Made by a program: the position numbers and the translations under genes. Of a DNA stretch of 64,000 bases, positions 35,741 to 47,533 are shown piece after piece. This DNA is from Nothopassalora personata (Eukaryota > Ascomycota > Dothideomycetes > Mycosphaerellales > Mycosphaerellaceae), in assembly GCA_033816765.1 (NCBI GenBank), contig CM066292.1, positions 682,001 through 746,000 of the forward strand, read 5' to 3'. Every line of letters starts with the position of its first letter. The first letter of the stretch is position 1. The notes beneath the pieces were generated by a model. The model was not told where the DNA came from and did not search any database. It worked only from the letters and a program-made list of their open reading frames with translations.

Positions 35741-35744
35741 GAAG

Positions 35745-36930
35745 AAGTATTATAACTTTTGGATGTTTCCCTACGCTCTTTCCTATAGCTGCGAACAAAA
35801 GGATGAAACATATTGCATGTTTCTGTACGTCTTGTAGCCGCCCAAGAGTATTGAACATATTGCATATTCCTGTACGCCCTTTCCTATAGCTGCGGAGAGA
35901 AGCATCTAGAAGATTGGACGTTTCTGTAAGCCGTGTCCTCCTTAGCAGCCTCGGTTGAGCTGTGAACAGAAGTATCGAAAGTTCTGCATGATTCTCTGCG
36001 TCATTGAAACAGTGTTGCCTTCCTAAACACGAGTTTCTCGCCCCGGAAAATAGAATCGACCGGTGGTGGGACATGGCAGCAGTAGTGGGAGTAGTAGTAG
36101 TACTACTACTACTACTGAATTCCATTTCATTCCTTAAAACAGTCCCACACGCACATACACACACACTCCATTATATTTCTGCCCAGCTTCTTACCGGAGT
36201 CTAGATCATTCTTGTAGTCGTCGTCTGTCAACAGTCCCTACTCTCCTCCATCGTTAGCTGTGTACGCAAATGTGGAAAATTTTGCGTGATTCTGTACGCA
36301 CTTTCTTCTACGGCACTAGGCTCGAGCCTCGGCTTCACTGTGTACAGAAATGTCGAAAATTTTACATGTTTCCGTACGCCCTTTCTCCTCGGCAGCCTCG
36401 GCTCAAGTGCGAACAAAAATGTCGAAAATTTTACGTGATTCCGTACGCCCTTCCCTCCTTAGCTCAACTTTAGACAGAAAAGTCAAAAATTTGGCATGTT
36501 TCCGTACACCCTTTCCTTCCCAGCAGTAGCCTCGGCTGAGCTGCGTACAAAAACATCGGAAATTCTACGTGAATCCGTACGCATTTTCTCCTCGGCGGCC
36601 ATGGCTTAAATATGTACAAAAATATCGAAAATGTTACATGATTCCGTACGGCCTTTCCTCCTCGGCAGCGTCGATTTAGGTGCGTGCAGAAACGTCGAAA
36701 ATTTTGCGTGATTTCGTACGCCCTCTCCCGCTCGGGAGCCCCGGTGGCGAGGTGTACAGAAATGTCAAGAGTCTTACGTAATTCTGTACGCCCTTTCCTT
36801 TCCGCAGCCTCGGTTGAGCTACTTACAGAAATGTCAAAAATTTCACGCGAATTCGTACGCCCTCTCCTGCTCGGGAGCCCCGGTTGAGCGGTGTATAGAA
36901 ATGTCGAAAATCTTACAGAATTCTTTAGAT
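35745..36930. repeat. Minisatellite of about 70-bp units
   Basis: Regular copies with the core TGATTCCGTACGCCCTTTCC lie at about 36294, 36374, 36442, 36504, 36578, 36646, 36716, 36787 and 36856 (spacing 62-80). Looser copies with TGTTTCTGTACG stand at about 35760-35990. Each unit goes on with CTCGGCAGCCTCGG-like and AATGTCGAAAATTTTA-like parts. It ends just before the gene at 37205. Confidence 0.85.
36090..36113. repeat. 24-bp perfect palindrome of AGT/ACT triplets
   Basis: AGTAGTAGTAGT joined to ACTACTACTACT, an inverted triplet microsatellite able to form a cruciform, in a break of the 70-bp minisatellite. A short CA-rich run follows at 36148-36166. Confidence 0.8.
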
Positions 36931-37204
36931 CATCAATCACTCAACAAATCCCCCTCATCTGGCGCATCTGAGAAGTATCACAGCAGCAGCATCTCGTTGT
37001 ATTGTAGTGAGTGGATGCCGAGGTTTGATGGTTCCGTGAAAGGTCCGAAGGTCCGAAGGTCCGAGCAAGCGAGTGCCCCGCGTGCAAGGAGATGGGCTGG
37101 GCGCAGGGTTCTCGTATGCCATCTCAATCTGCAGACCACGTGCATCTTCTACACGACGCACCCCAAGAAGCGGACCACACTTTCTCCAACGACGACGCGA
37201 CGAC

Positions 37205-39457
37205 ATGACGCTCAGTCAGAAACCGGCAGCAGACCTCACTCAGGCAGTGCAGGCAGTGGAGGACTCGTGCCGCTCAGAAGCGAGTCTCGTCCACTTCCGA
37301 ATCCTCTGCCAGCAGATGCCAGACGCGGCTCGAATAGAGGAGTACCTTAGTGACAAGGCGATCACTCTACTCGGAACGCACATCACGAAACGTCCCGTCG
37401 CGGTTGAGACTCGCTCTCTACCTCGAATCCAGAAGCTCATGAAAGGGGTCTAGCACATCTCTTTACCACAGCTCTGGTTCTTCTTTGGTGACGACTTGCT
37501 CCACTGGGGGTTTGCCAATACCCTTGTCAAGGCACAAGACGTGTGTCCCGACTTCGGGGAGGCCTACAGGCGGATCAAAGAGCAAGCGTGTATTCGGATA
37601 CGAGCGAAGGCTCCTCGCCGCGGTGCGGAAAAGGGTAGAGAGCCGCCATTATGGAAGCCCGGCGACGTCAGGAAAGCATGCCTCGACATCCCGAAGATGA
37701 CATCGAGCACGAGCACGAGTGCAAGAGAGGGACGGGGCAGGGGGAGATACGCGAACGTGTCCAAGGAGAGACGGAAGGCGGGCGGCTTGGGCACCGGCCA
37801 GCAACGGGCAAGCAAGAAGGGCGACACGGTCAGCGACCAGGAAGTGGAAGAGCGTCTGATGGAAGAGGACGAAGACAGGACGGATACCGAGCAGGAAGAG
37901 CATACGACGGGTGAAGATGTACAGACAGACACGGATGAGCAGGAGGGCGTTGGCGATCGTTCATTAGAGACGGGACGAGGTGTCAGCACAGACAAGAGGA
38001 GCTTGGACAATACGTTTGGGACGGACGAAGACGACATTCACGAGTTTCCAGTGTTTCAGGAAGAAGACATTGACGACTTTCTGGTGCTTCAGTTCGGCAA
38101 TGGCGGTGGTGGTGGTGGTGATGGTGGTGACCCTTCCTTGTCGAGCCCAGAACGAGCAGGCACACCCGGGCAGCCGAGCGTTCCATCCCGGACAGGTACA
38201 ACGCCATGGCCATCTTCGCCTTTCCTTCCACCGCCATGGTCGGAGAGGCCACCTGTACCTGCATCTTCACCTTCACCTGCGCCTGCACCCACACCTGCAC
38301 CCACACCTGCACCTGCACCTGCACTGCCAGGTCCAGCATTGGCACGCGTGGACCAACTACAGCGCGAGCTGTTGAATTGCGAAGAATCACTCGCCGTCCT
38401 CCGCGCATACGCCTGCAACCCTCAGCCGCCGCCGCTCGTTGCACTGGCCCTCGACCTCGGGCGCACGATGATTTTCGCTGACGAGGATGCCGCGGCGGCC
38501 ATTGCGGATGCGCTTGCCGGTCGCATCGTCGCACACAATGTGCTGCTCAAGCTGCTGCGCGTCTTCGCACCTCCCACCTGGCATGTCGCCGACATCATCT
38601 CCGTCGGCCCGGACCTCCCCGTCGCCGATCCTCCGCCATACCAGCCGTCCCGCCCTGCACCTCTGAGTGTACTGCTACCCATCTGCGAGCGTCATGCTGG
38701 TGTCGAACGCTGGAGTTTCGGCATATATAGCGCACTGGAGAACAATCAGCAGTTCTTATCGGTCGACACCCTGGGCCCAGCGCCGAAAGAACAGCTCGCC
38801 GATCGCGCATTGACGGCCGCCACACGTGTCTGCAGCGAAATTCCGGTGGACGCTCGACACCAGCCACCTCTACTGATCGTCGAACCATCCCAACATGGCG
38901 CTGACCCGACTGGTGACTCAAGCATTATGTTCTGTCGCGCCATCGCACTCATGACCTTCCACCGCATCCCACGGCCCATCTGCCTGGAAACATCGAGGCA
39001 GATATTGGCGGCCTCTTGTGCGGCCCTGTCAGCAACGCTTGACCATGCCTTCGTCATACCAGATCCACCACCATTCCCACAGATGCACATCCTCGACGCA
39101 CGCGGCGCGATACTGCACCGTCAGACTGTGCGGGAGTACGTCAGTCACTCTATCCCGGCCTACCTCACCAAGATCGGAACTCTCGAACAGGATCTTACCT
39201 CAGCGCAGTTCGCCATCCAGTACCTTCGCAAGAGCCTCAACGTACACATTCTGCTTGCCGAGGAGGCGGAGCTTGCAGGGTATACTTTCACCGGAGGTGA
39301 CGAAGGGTTGCAAAACCGTCAGCAAGCTCTACGCCAGCAAATCGGTTATGTTGAGAAGATGGACGGCAAGCTTCGGGAAGCGAAGAATGGATTTGACATC
39401 AAGGAACTGCACGCTCGTAAGCTCGGTGCTGAAGGAAATCAGGTGCTTCACTCCTAG
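37205..39457 (+). pseudogene. Large hypothetical protein, Ulp1/C48-like part, one TAG
   Basis: A single frame of 750 codons from ATG 37205 (CGAC-ATG-AC) to TAG 39455-39457, broken once by TAG at 37451-37453 (GGGGTCTAGCAC). CAG to TAG is a RIP-type change; no intron around it was convincing. N-terminus (about 1-160): folded, with LWFFFGDDLLHWGFANTL just after the stop. About 160-300: acidic, low complexity, with a Gly run. Then Pro-Ala repeats (PAPTPAPTPAPAPA). From about 390: a domain with PICERHAGVERWSFGIY, LSVDTLGP and GDSSIMFCRAIAL, in the order of the Ulp1/C48 peptidase His-Trp, Asp and Cys boxes. The His place reads Arg and the Cys place Ser, so it would be inactive if homologous. The C-terminus is coiled coil. 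CA/TG normal. Confidence 0.5.
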
Positions 39458-39980
39458 GCTTACAGAAGCAGTCCTTGAATGAAGGGCGATATGTCGAAGT
39501 GTGAGCAAGATGGGATGCCGGCGGGGATGATCTATGTTTTCGGGCATGTGGCTGCTATGAGGCATAAGTTGTCGGGTGTGTAGCTCCTGTAAAGAAGACA
39601 CGATAGAGAGGAAGGCAATACAGGTTCGGTAAGAGTTCTGCTAAGCTTGCCTAGCTTTACCGTACACTTCACCTGCACTACACCACACCGTCCCATTTCC
39701 TTACTTCCCTCGATCACATTGATATTGACTATCTTCGTCGCGCGCTCCCTATGTCCCTCCGAGTGCAGAAGATAGCTCATGGATGGCTCAAGCAATATCT
39801 TGCTTACTGCACTGCGACATTCAGCTTGATCCAGCGAGCGCTTTAGCGCTTGACGATGTACAACAGAGCCCGTGATGTCAACGTCAGTCACGTCGAGGAC
39901 GACGCAGTAATTATCAAACGCTAGCAGTACGTATATGTCCTAATTGAACGATGCGTGTGTTGAGCCGAACGGCTTGCATT
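39458..39980. other. 3' flank of the large gene, one possible minus-strand ORF
   Basis: Not RIP-saturated. A 119-codon minus-strand frame (39532-39891, MTDVDITGSVVHRQ...) lies here without recognisable domain; it could be a small gene or chance, about 25% likely real. RIP composition starts at about 39990. Confidence 0.3.
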
Positions 39981-39989
39981 CTCGCCTAT

Positions 39990-40821
39990 ATACCATAACG
40001 CGTATTTAATCAAATAGCGCCTAATACACTACTACATACTTTAAGCTACCGCTACATCTATTATCTGTTATGTAATAGTAGGGATTAGCACCTATTAATA
40101 TAGCGCGCTATATCACGCTATGTCGTTAGTGCGAGGTGTAGTAGTTAGTATTACCTTTAGTATCTTAGAGCGAAATTTTAGCTTTATACTACTACCTACT
40201 TACTACGCTATAGATATTAACCCGGATACTATTGTTCGATGCTCTATATATAACTTCTAATAGTAGGTAACTAATTACTATAAATACTATATTACCGTAG
40301 TATAGTATCGTTTGTTTAAAAGATATTATATTATAGCTAGTAGCCGAGAGTAAAAGCTTACTAGACCATTTATTATAATATAATACTACATTCTTACCTC
40401 GTAGCTCCTCCTCTATATAGTAATATAGTACTTTAAAATATAATTAACTTGTTCTAGCGTTATTACTTAGAGGATCCTAAGCTATATATTATATTAATTA
40501 GGCAACTAGCTATTAAGAAATAACTCTAAGTATATACGCGTTACGTACTAAGCTAGAGAGTAGTAAGGATAAGGAAAAGTATTAATATAATAACGATAGT
40601 AATAGTAATACGACACGTAATAGGATGTTAAACTAGTAGATAAGTAAGAGATCCAACTAATTAAACAGTTCCTCTAGGGTAGACTTACCTATTAGCTACG
40701 CTAGAAGGGATAATAAATGTACGTATATATATATATAGAAGTAGGGGAATAAAAAGCAAAAGGCCTTATACTAGATATATATTCGCATTTATCTTATAGA
40801 TCTATATAGGCTAGGCTATAG
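39990..40821. other. RIP-degenerate relic, unassigned
   Basis: Very AT-rich, few CA/TG. A minus-strand frame at about 40440-40050 reads protein-like through stops (transposase-like in feel), but no motif allowed a family name. Confidence 0.45.
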
Positions 40822-40964
40822 GTTAGGTTTAGTATAAACTAATAAGATTATAAGTTAAGAAGATAAGCTTAATTAGATTTATTCTTAGACTAATAAGACG
40901 TTATAGAAGAGTAATAAAGTAGTAGTATCTTAGTCTTATAGAGACTTAAGGAATAGTATAGTAG
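40822..40964 (-). repeat. Truncated chromovirus LTR
   Basis: GGTTAGGTTTAGTATAAAC begins the minus-orientation LTR. Its match to the R/U5 part stops at 40964, exactly where the plus-strand LTR of chromovirus A begins. A was probably inserted into, or recombined with, an older LTR; the other part of that LTR was not found at 48849. Confidence 0.7.
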
Positions 40965-41429
40965 TATTACGGTTAGATTAAGCTAGTACTAGCGACTAAT
41001 TAGAGCCTTTACAGTTAGATGGACGTAGCTACAGCTAGGTAAGTATAGCTACTATAGGATAATCTATTACTCTATATAATCTATAGAATAGATTAATAGA
41101 TTAGAATAGAGCATAATAATAAGTAATCTACTACTCTATATAAGCTAAAGAATAGATTAATAGATTAAGATAGATTAAACAATAGTTTCCTTCATATTTA
41201 GGAACGCTAAGAATTCCTTATAGTTTCAATACGTTTAACTTACTATTTAATAGTACTATTTAGAATATACTAAAACCTAATCTCTACTATACTATATCTT
41301 AAGTCTTTATAAGACTAAGACAACTACTACTTTATTACTCTCCCTTAACTTCTTATCGGCCCGAGAATAGCCCCCGGTTAAGCTTATCTTCTTAACTTAT
41401 AATATTATTAGGTTATACTAAGTCTAATA
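40965..41429 (+). repeat. 5' LTR of chromovirus A
   Basis: TATTACGG (from TGTTACGG) to TCTAATA (from CCTAACA), 465 bp. The U3 holds two copies of an imperfect repeat with AATCTATTACTCTATATAA (about 41060 and 41125), not found in the 3' LTR. Confidence 0.75.
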
Positions 41430-41449
41430 GCTTTAAACGCCCTCTACAA

Positions 41450-42560
41450 TAGGAGACTAATAGAGTAGACGGGAAATATCCGCCCCTAGTAAAGTAAGTA
41501 GAGCCCGACCACCTTAGACCGCAAACGATGCTATTAACGCCTTAGCTACTTATATAGGTAACGATACCCTTAGGGTTAGTAAGCTAGACTTCTATTACGG
41601 TAAACATTATAAGTTCGATACTTAGGTTACTTAGCTAGACATGTACTTTATGTTTAATCTAATAGTTAATAACCTTAAGCCCGTCTTTACTACTACCTTC
41701 CTCCGAGAACGAGTATAGTATTAGGTTAAACTATTCCTTAGGACCTACCTAGATAGTAATAGTAACGATAACGCGAACGGAATCTTTACGTCTTACGGTT
41801 ACCTTAAGAATGCGATAAAGAGCGTCTTTAGTAGTTTAAATAAATTTATAACTACGGTAGGTACGCGTTATCTAATACCTAACCTAGAAGACAACTACTA
41901 CTAGCTATACTACTAAATTCTAGGAATACGCCTAACTTACTAACTAGGACGACGAAGCACTTTAAGTCATATACCAAAGAGGACTAAAGGAGTAAGAGAC
42001 GGTTAAAGAATCAGTAACTTAGGCTCCTTAGTTAAAGTTACGATTAATCTTAATAATAAACTCTACGAGAGAGCCTTAGAGCGACGATACGACGCTAAGG
42101 TATTAGGAAAGGCTAGATTTGTATCCGACTACGGTAACTAAAATAGAGGCTTTAGTAATAATTACAATAATAACAATAAGCCTAGAAACTATATACTATA
42201 CTATAGACTATAGCTAATAGAGCTCGACGCTACGGAGAAAGGTCGTAAGATCGGGAATAGGAGTAAATATAGACCTAAGAGTTTAAAGGAAGTATTACCT
42301 ACTATACCTATAGGAAAGAAGGCTATATAGCGAGGGACTACGACGGTTAAAGGAATATAGTATGCCGTAAGTAGTTTAATACGATATAATAAGGAACTAC
42401 TAAACTCGAGAGTAGCGTTAGATTACCGGGTAATACCGACTATACTTAAGGAGTAGTAGAGAGAGTTAGTAATAAAGGCAATGTATATCTCCTAGACCCC
42501 TTATACGGACGAGGAGGATACTATAGTTATAAGAACTAACTATAACAGTTTAATATAATA
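41450..42560 (+). pseudogene. Chromovirus A gag
   Basis: Reads through RIP stops as a fungal gypsy gag: NDTLRVSKLDFYYG near 41565, then a capsid-like part with an LRER..YWVKLFL-type motif near 41700, then the KLYERALERRYD stretch near 42060. The parallel copies at 51540-52400 (B), 58900-60335 (C) and 900-2255 (D) confirm the frame. Confidence 0.8.
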
Positions 42561-42879
42561 GTATAAAGCGTTAATAATGAGGTTAAATCTAAATCTTGAA
42601 ATAGTTATAGAAGCCTTTATTAGCAATTCTATTCCTAAGACTCGTGTTAGGTTTACTACTCTATAAAATTAGGAGTAGGGTATTTGCCTTAGTAACTGCG
42701 AGGAACCCTAGGAGTAATATATAGGTAAGACGCTACGCTTCGAGAAGTAGACATTAACGAATCCTATTTTAATAACGATAAGGATAAGGAAAACTAGGAC
42801 CTAGAATAGAACGGATCGTAGTTACTAGAACTATAGGAAAAAAGTTAATAAACTATTAGGCTAGATACTATCGAAGAAA

Positions 42880-45800
42880 ATTAGGATCTAGAAGAATTAA
42901 GCGAAGAAGATTCCTCTAAAGAAGAAGAGAGTAATACTAACAACGATAACGAACAATTGACCTTTACAATCGATGTGTCTAAGAAACTATATATTATATT
43001 GTTTATAGATAGAGAAGGTATAAACAATTCCTACTAAAAATATCGGGACGACAAGTACTATACCTAGACGAGTTTAATAAGACCCTTAATATACTACGAG
43101 TAATAGCTTAGATATACCTAACTATAAGTATTATAGACAATCTCGCAATAGTAGTTACCGAACGACTATCTATAGAAAGCTAAGTAATAATTACTAGGTA
43201 TCTTATACCGTTAGGAACATTTATAGTAAACAAATTACGTAATATAGTATAACACGTACGCGTACTCTACTTAGAAACGTAAAAGATCTAGGAACTTTAC
43301 TAAAGATAAGTACGGATATAGAAAGAATTACGCTAGGTTTAGGCGGAGGCCTCGAGATATAAAGTACGACGTTTAATATACAAATAGGAAAAAGGATCGA
43401 CTCCCTAGGAATAAGTAACTAATAGAAGTTATATAATATAGAAAAGACTTACGTATTACTAACAGTAGAAGTAGTCTTCTAAATATAAGTAATTATTAAT
43501 AGTTATAGAACTAAGGTTATGCTTAATTCTAGAGCAAGCGGGAATTTTACCTCCGAAACATTTATAAGTACTAGAGGGATCGTAACCCGGAAGAAAGAAG
43601 AAGGATATAAATTAATTACGGTAGACGGATTATCCTTACCTCGTATAGAGCGAGAGACGACACCGCTACTACTAGTAATCTAATAGCACTATAAGGAAAT
43701 TATCTTAGATATTACTAATGTAGCTACCTATAACATTGTATTAGGTATACCTTAGTTAAGAAAGTATAACCTAATAGTTAACTAGAAGAGAGAAGTACTT
43801 GCATTTAGGGAATACGATTATATTATCGACATTTAGCCTACGTAGTAGTAGCGTTAACTAGTAGATAAGGTAAAGAGATGGCTAGATAGAATATAGCTTA
43901 CGTTAACAAGAAGGATAGAAGAACTACCTTCGACCGGGATAGATACTAACATAGGACCTCCGGGTTACGAAGTTACTAGGAGTAATAGAAGTAACGTACT
44001 ATTAAAGGATACTAATATCTTAGATTTAAGTATCTCTAAGGAGTATCGTAAGTAGTCGCGACTCTATAAAGAGGAGAGAGGTAAAGACGTCCTTCCTAAG
44101 TACCGTCTATAGGATTATAAGATTAATATTTAGCTAGGGAAAGAGCCTCTATAGGAACCCCTATATTTAATGTCTAAGAAATAGCTATAGACCTTACAAG
44201 AATAGCTAAAGGAGAAACTAGCTAAAGGATAAATAAGAAGATCTACTTTAAGCGTAGAAACTCTATATATATTCGTTCTAAAAGTAAACGGGAAGTTACG
44301 ACTCGTATGAAACTATAGGAAGTTAAACTAGATTACGATTAAGAACTAATATCCGCTACCTAATATTAAAGAAGCGTAAGATAGATTAACCGGATCGAAC
44401 TAGTATACAAAGATTAACCTACGAGATACCTTCTATACTATATAAATAGTAGAAGGAGAAGAATAGAAAACCGCTTTTAGGATAAGATACGGACTCTACG
44501 AGTGCTTAGTTATACTAATAGGATTAACTAACGTACCCGTATCCTACTAGTACCTTATTAACGAGATACTTAGAGACCTACTCGATGTATGCGTTATCGC
44601 TTACATAGACGACATATTAGTCTATACGAAAGGATCCCTTTAGAGTTACATAAAACAAGTCTAGGACGTATTCGAACAACTCATGCGTTTAGGGTTTAAG
44701 ATAGCACCCGAGAAATGCGAATTCTATAAGAAAGAAGTTAAATCCTTAGGCTTTACTATTAGCACTATAGGGATAACGATCGACCCTACGAAAACACAGT
44801 TAATTAGAGAATAGCTAGAACTAAAAACAGTTAAGGACGTATAATTATTCCTTAGACTAGCGAACTATAACCGGAAATTCATTAAGGACTACACTACGTA
44901 AAGATAGTAGTACTAATAACGATGCTTACGAGAAAAGACGTTACCTAGAAATAGGGAAAGGAATAGATCGAAGCGTTTAAGAAACTTAAGGAACAATGCG
45001 CTTTAGCCCCTACGCTTCGACTATTCGATAGTAGTAAGGAAGTCTATATCGAGACCGACGCGTCTAATATAGTAATAGGCGCGTATCTAATATAGATATA
45101 TAATGGGTAAAGACACCTAGTAGCCTATTACTCCCAGGAAATGACTATAGCAGAAGAGAACTACGACATTTATAATAAAGAGCTTCTAGCTATTATTACT
45201 ACTATATAATATTAAAGAGTATATATCGAGGGCCTAATAAAGTTAACAATTCTTTCTAACTATAAGAATCTTACGTACTTTACGACGATAAAAGAACTTA
45301 CCTAAAGGTAAGCCCGCTACTTAGAGCTACTAGGGTAGTATAAGTTTAAGATTAAATATACTCTAGAAAAAGAGAATAGCCGCGCCGACGCGCTAAGCCG
45401 AAGAAGTAACTATATAGAAGGAAAAGAACTAGTATAACATAAGATACTGAAGATAAACCCTAACGGAAGTCTTAGTACTAATACACGAGACTTTAATAAC
45501 ATCGTACGGATATTAGGCGATAAGGACGAACTATTCCCTATATCGTAAGGAAATTACCAAGTACTAAAGAATTAAGAAGAAGAGTATATATAATAATACT
45601 ATAAGGAACTAATATATAGACACCCTAGAACTTTAAAGACTATAGACCTAATATAACGTAGCTTCTTATTCCTATAGATAAAGCTTAAGGTATTACTATA
45701 TATTAAGTAATACGTGCACTACTAACGAAATAAGGCTACGAGACATATAAAATATAGTTACCTATAGTATAGGGCGCTACCGATAAACTATAGGATAAAG

Positions 45801-46790
45801 TTATAATAGACTTTATTACAAAACTCCCCCTATTAGAGGATTAAGTTATAAAATAACTATACGACATAATATTAGTTAACGTACACTTTATTCCTACATT
45901 AGAGACATATAATATAGAGTAGCTCGGATACCTTATACTAGATAGACTAATCTAATACTACCGATTCTCTTACGCGTTTATAACGGATAGAGATAAGCTA
46001 TTTACATTAAACTACTAGAAAACGCTTATAGGAACGATCGGAATTAAATATAAGCTATTAATAGTATACTATCTAGAGATAGATAGATAAACTAAGAGAA
46101 TAAATTAAACGCTAGGATAACACCTACGACATTATATAAACTACGTATAAGATAACTAGGTTTTATTACTACCGATAGCGTAGATTGTACTAAATAGCTA
46201 TAAATGAGAGATAACTTTAATAATACTTTTTTATATAAACTTTAGTAAAGATCCTATCTATAGGCCGAAAGAGCAATCGTAACGACGGATACTCTTAAGG
46301 AAGTATAGAAAGAAACACGTAAGGCAATTAAAGATATATAATAAAAACTATCTTAATAACGGTAAGACACGATAAAAATACTACCTCTACTAAAAGAGGG
46401 GAATAAGGTCTATCTCCTTATAAAAAACTTTATAATAAGGAGAAAGACTAAGAAGCTAGATTACGTTAAAGTCGGACTACTTTTTATTAATAAAGTTATA
46501 GGACTAGTTAACTACCGCCTACAACTACTACCTAACGTAAAAATCTACCTAGTCTTCTACATCTCTAAGTTAGACCCTATAGCGCTAAAATACCTTACTA
46601 AGAGAGTTTCTATTTCGAGCCGGAAGTAGAAAATAAATTTAATGTCAAAAAAATCCTAGATAAGAAAGGTTAGCAATACCTTATTAAATAGAAAGGATAC
46701 GATAAATTAGAGAATACCTAGGAACTAAAAGAATACCTACGAAACTATTAGTAGAAGATTCGGGACTATTAAAAAGGTATTTACTTAAAG
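42880..46790 (+). pseudogene. Chromovirus A pol with C-terminal chromodomain
   Basis: Protease at about 43480-43830; its Asp-Ser-Gly site reads Asn-Ser-Arg, both changes RIP-type. RT at about 44270-44900, with KLRLV..YRKLN and an intact YIDDILVYT at 44602-44628. RNase H at about 45040-45420, with ETDASN and YDIYNKELLAI; integrase at about 45700-46400. After it a chromodomain at about 46640-46760 (EKIL-like start, QYLIK, KGYD, ENT): chromodomains at the integrase end direct chromoviruses to heterochromatin. Stops stand mostly at Gln and Trp codons, so the element is dead although some active sites survive. Confidence 0.88.
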
Positions 46791-46830
46791 TAACTGTACT
46801 ATAAGACATAGTTACTTTTAAGTAAAGAGA

Positions 46831-46904
46831 CAACTAAGGTAGGAATTGAACCTACAACCTAAAGAGTTTAGATAACTTACGCTCTACTACTAAGCTACCT
46901 AGCC
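46831..46904 (-). tRNA. tRNA-like sequence in the chromovirus 3' region (pseudo-tRNA)
   Basis: The minus strand gives a 74-nt cloverleaf-like order: acceptor GGCTAGG pairing (with three G-T) to CTTAGTT, then TA, a D arm GCTTAGTAGTAGAGC with a 4-bp stem, and a T arm GTAGG-TTCAATT-CCTAC with a perfect 5-bp stem and the standard loop. The middle is 25 nt, slightly long, and the anticodon stem cannot be folded with T at position 33, so no amino acid is assigned. Several G-T pairs and mismatches fit RIP damage. It lies between the chromodomain of pol and the antisense ORF. Either a tRNA gene captured by the element or a host tRNA trapped there. Confidence 0.55.
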
Positions 46905-46934
46905 GATCGATAGAAATAAGAGAAACTTATAAAC

Positions 46935-47456
46935 TTATATTCCTCGAGAAGAAGGCGGCTAAGCTACTAATAGTACTGTCTTATTAGAAGGAACGAAGCA
47001 GTCGATCGTGCTATTAACGGAGTCGATTAAGAACTATACCGTAGGAGAAAGGCTAACGATCGCGTCCGCTATAGGATAATCGACGTTCTTAATTTCGCCT
47101 AAAGCCTCTATTTTAGCCTTAAGGTACTACGCCTTCTTACGCGTACGCTCTTCCGTATAGTAAAGTATCGCCTTATCCCTTATTAGGCGTACTAGGACCT
47201 CTATAAGCTCCTCCTTATCTTTTTCGACCTTCTTTTAATATTCCTCCTAAGTTTTATCTAAAGACTCCTAGGATAAGTTTATATACTTACGCCTACAACG
47301 AATATATTCTAAATACTAGAGCCGGAAATTACTCTCTATTATAATATAAGAGAGACCGTTAAAGAAATAATAATCGTAGGCGAGATCTACTAGGCGGCCG
47401 TATTCGTTGATTTCCTTAGTAAGCTAAAGACAGGTTTTAGAAGAAGAAGACGATAT
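46935..47456 (-). pseudogene. Antisense ORF between chromovirus pol and 3' LTR (fuller copy)
   Basis: A minus-strand frame of 173 codons inside a plus-strand element. The start codon reads ATA at 47454-47456, where the copy at 2976 has ATG. It aligns without gaps with 2660-2976: KEINEYGRLVDLAYDYYF corresponds to KEINEHGRLVDLTYDYYF there, and both go on with a NGLSYI stretch and a basic RRRK segment. Then comes a Lys/Glu-rich helix (KKVEKDKEELIEVL) and a variable C-terminus to a TAA at 46935-46937. About two thirds of residues agree; TAG codons are RIP-type. Antisense genes in this place are known in some plant gypsy lineages (the Tat/Grande type); I know none described for fungal chromoviruses. 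No family recognised; probably a small coiled-coil protein. Confidence 0.55.
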
Positions 47457-47520
47457 CGTTAATAAGTTAACTAAGGGGACGTTATATTATCTTATATAAG
47501 CTTCGGGACGAAGCTATACT

Positions 47521-47533
47521 AGAAGGGGGATAG
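47521..47533 (+). promoter_or_regulatory. Polypurine tract of chromovirus A
   Basis: AGAAGGGGGATAG directly before the 3' LTR, the same as 3041-3054 before the LTR at 3055. Confidence 0.7.

Noticed and set aside
35682..36940. Several ORFs of 60-160 codons in the minisatellite
   Set aside because: They repeat the same peptide with the 70-bp unit and exist on both strands; a product of the repeat.
37983..38534. 183-codon minus-strand ORF and others opposite the 750-codon gene
   Set aside because: Shadows, rich in Val-Gln-Val repeats from the Pro-Ala coding repeat.
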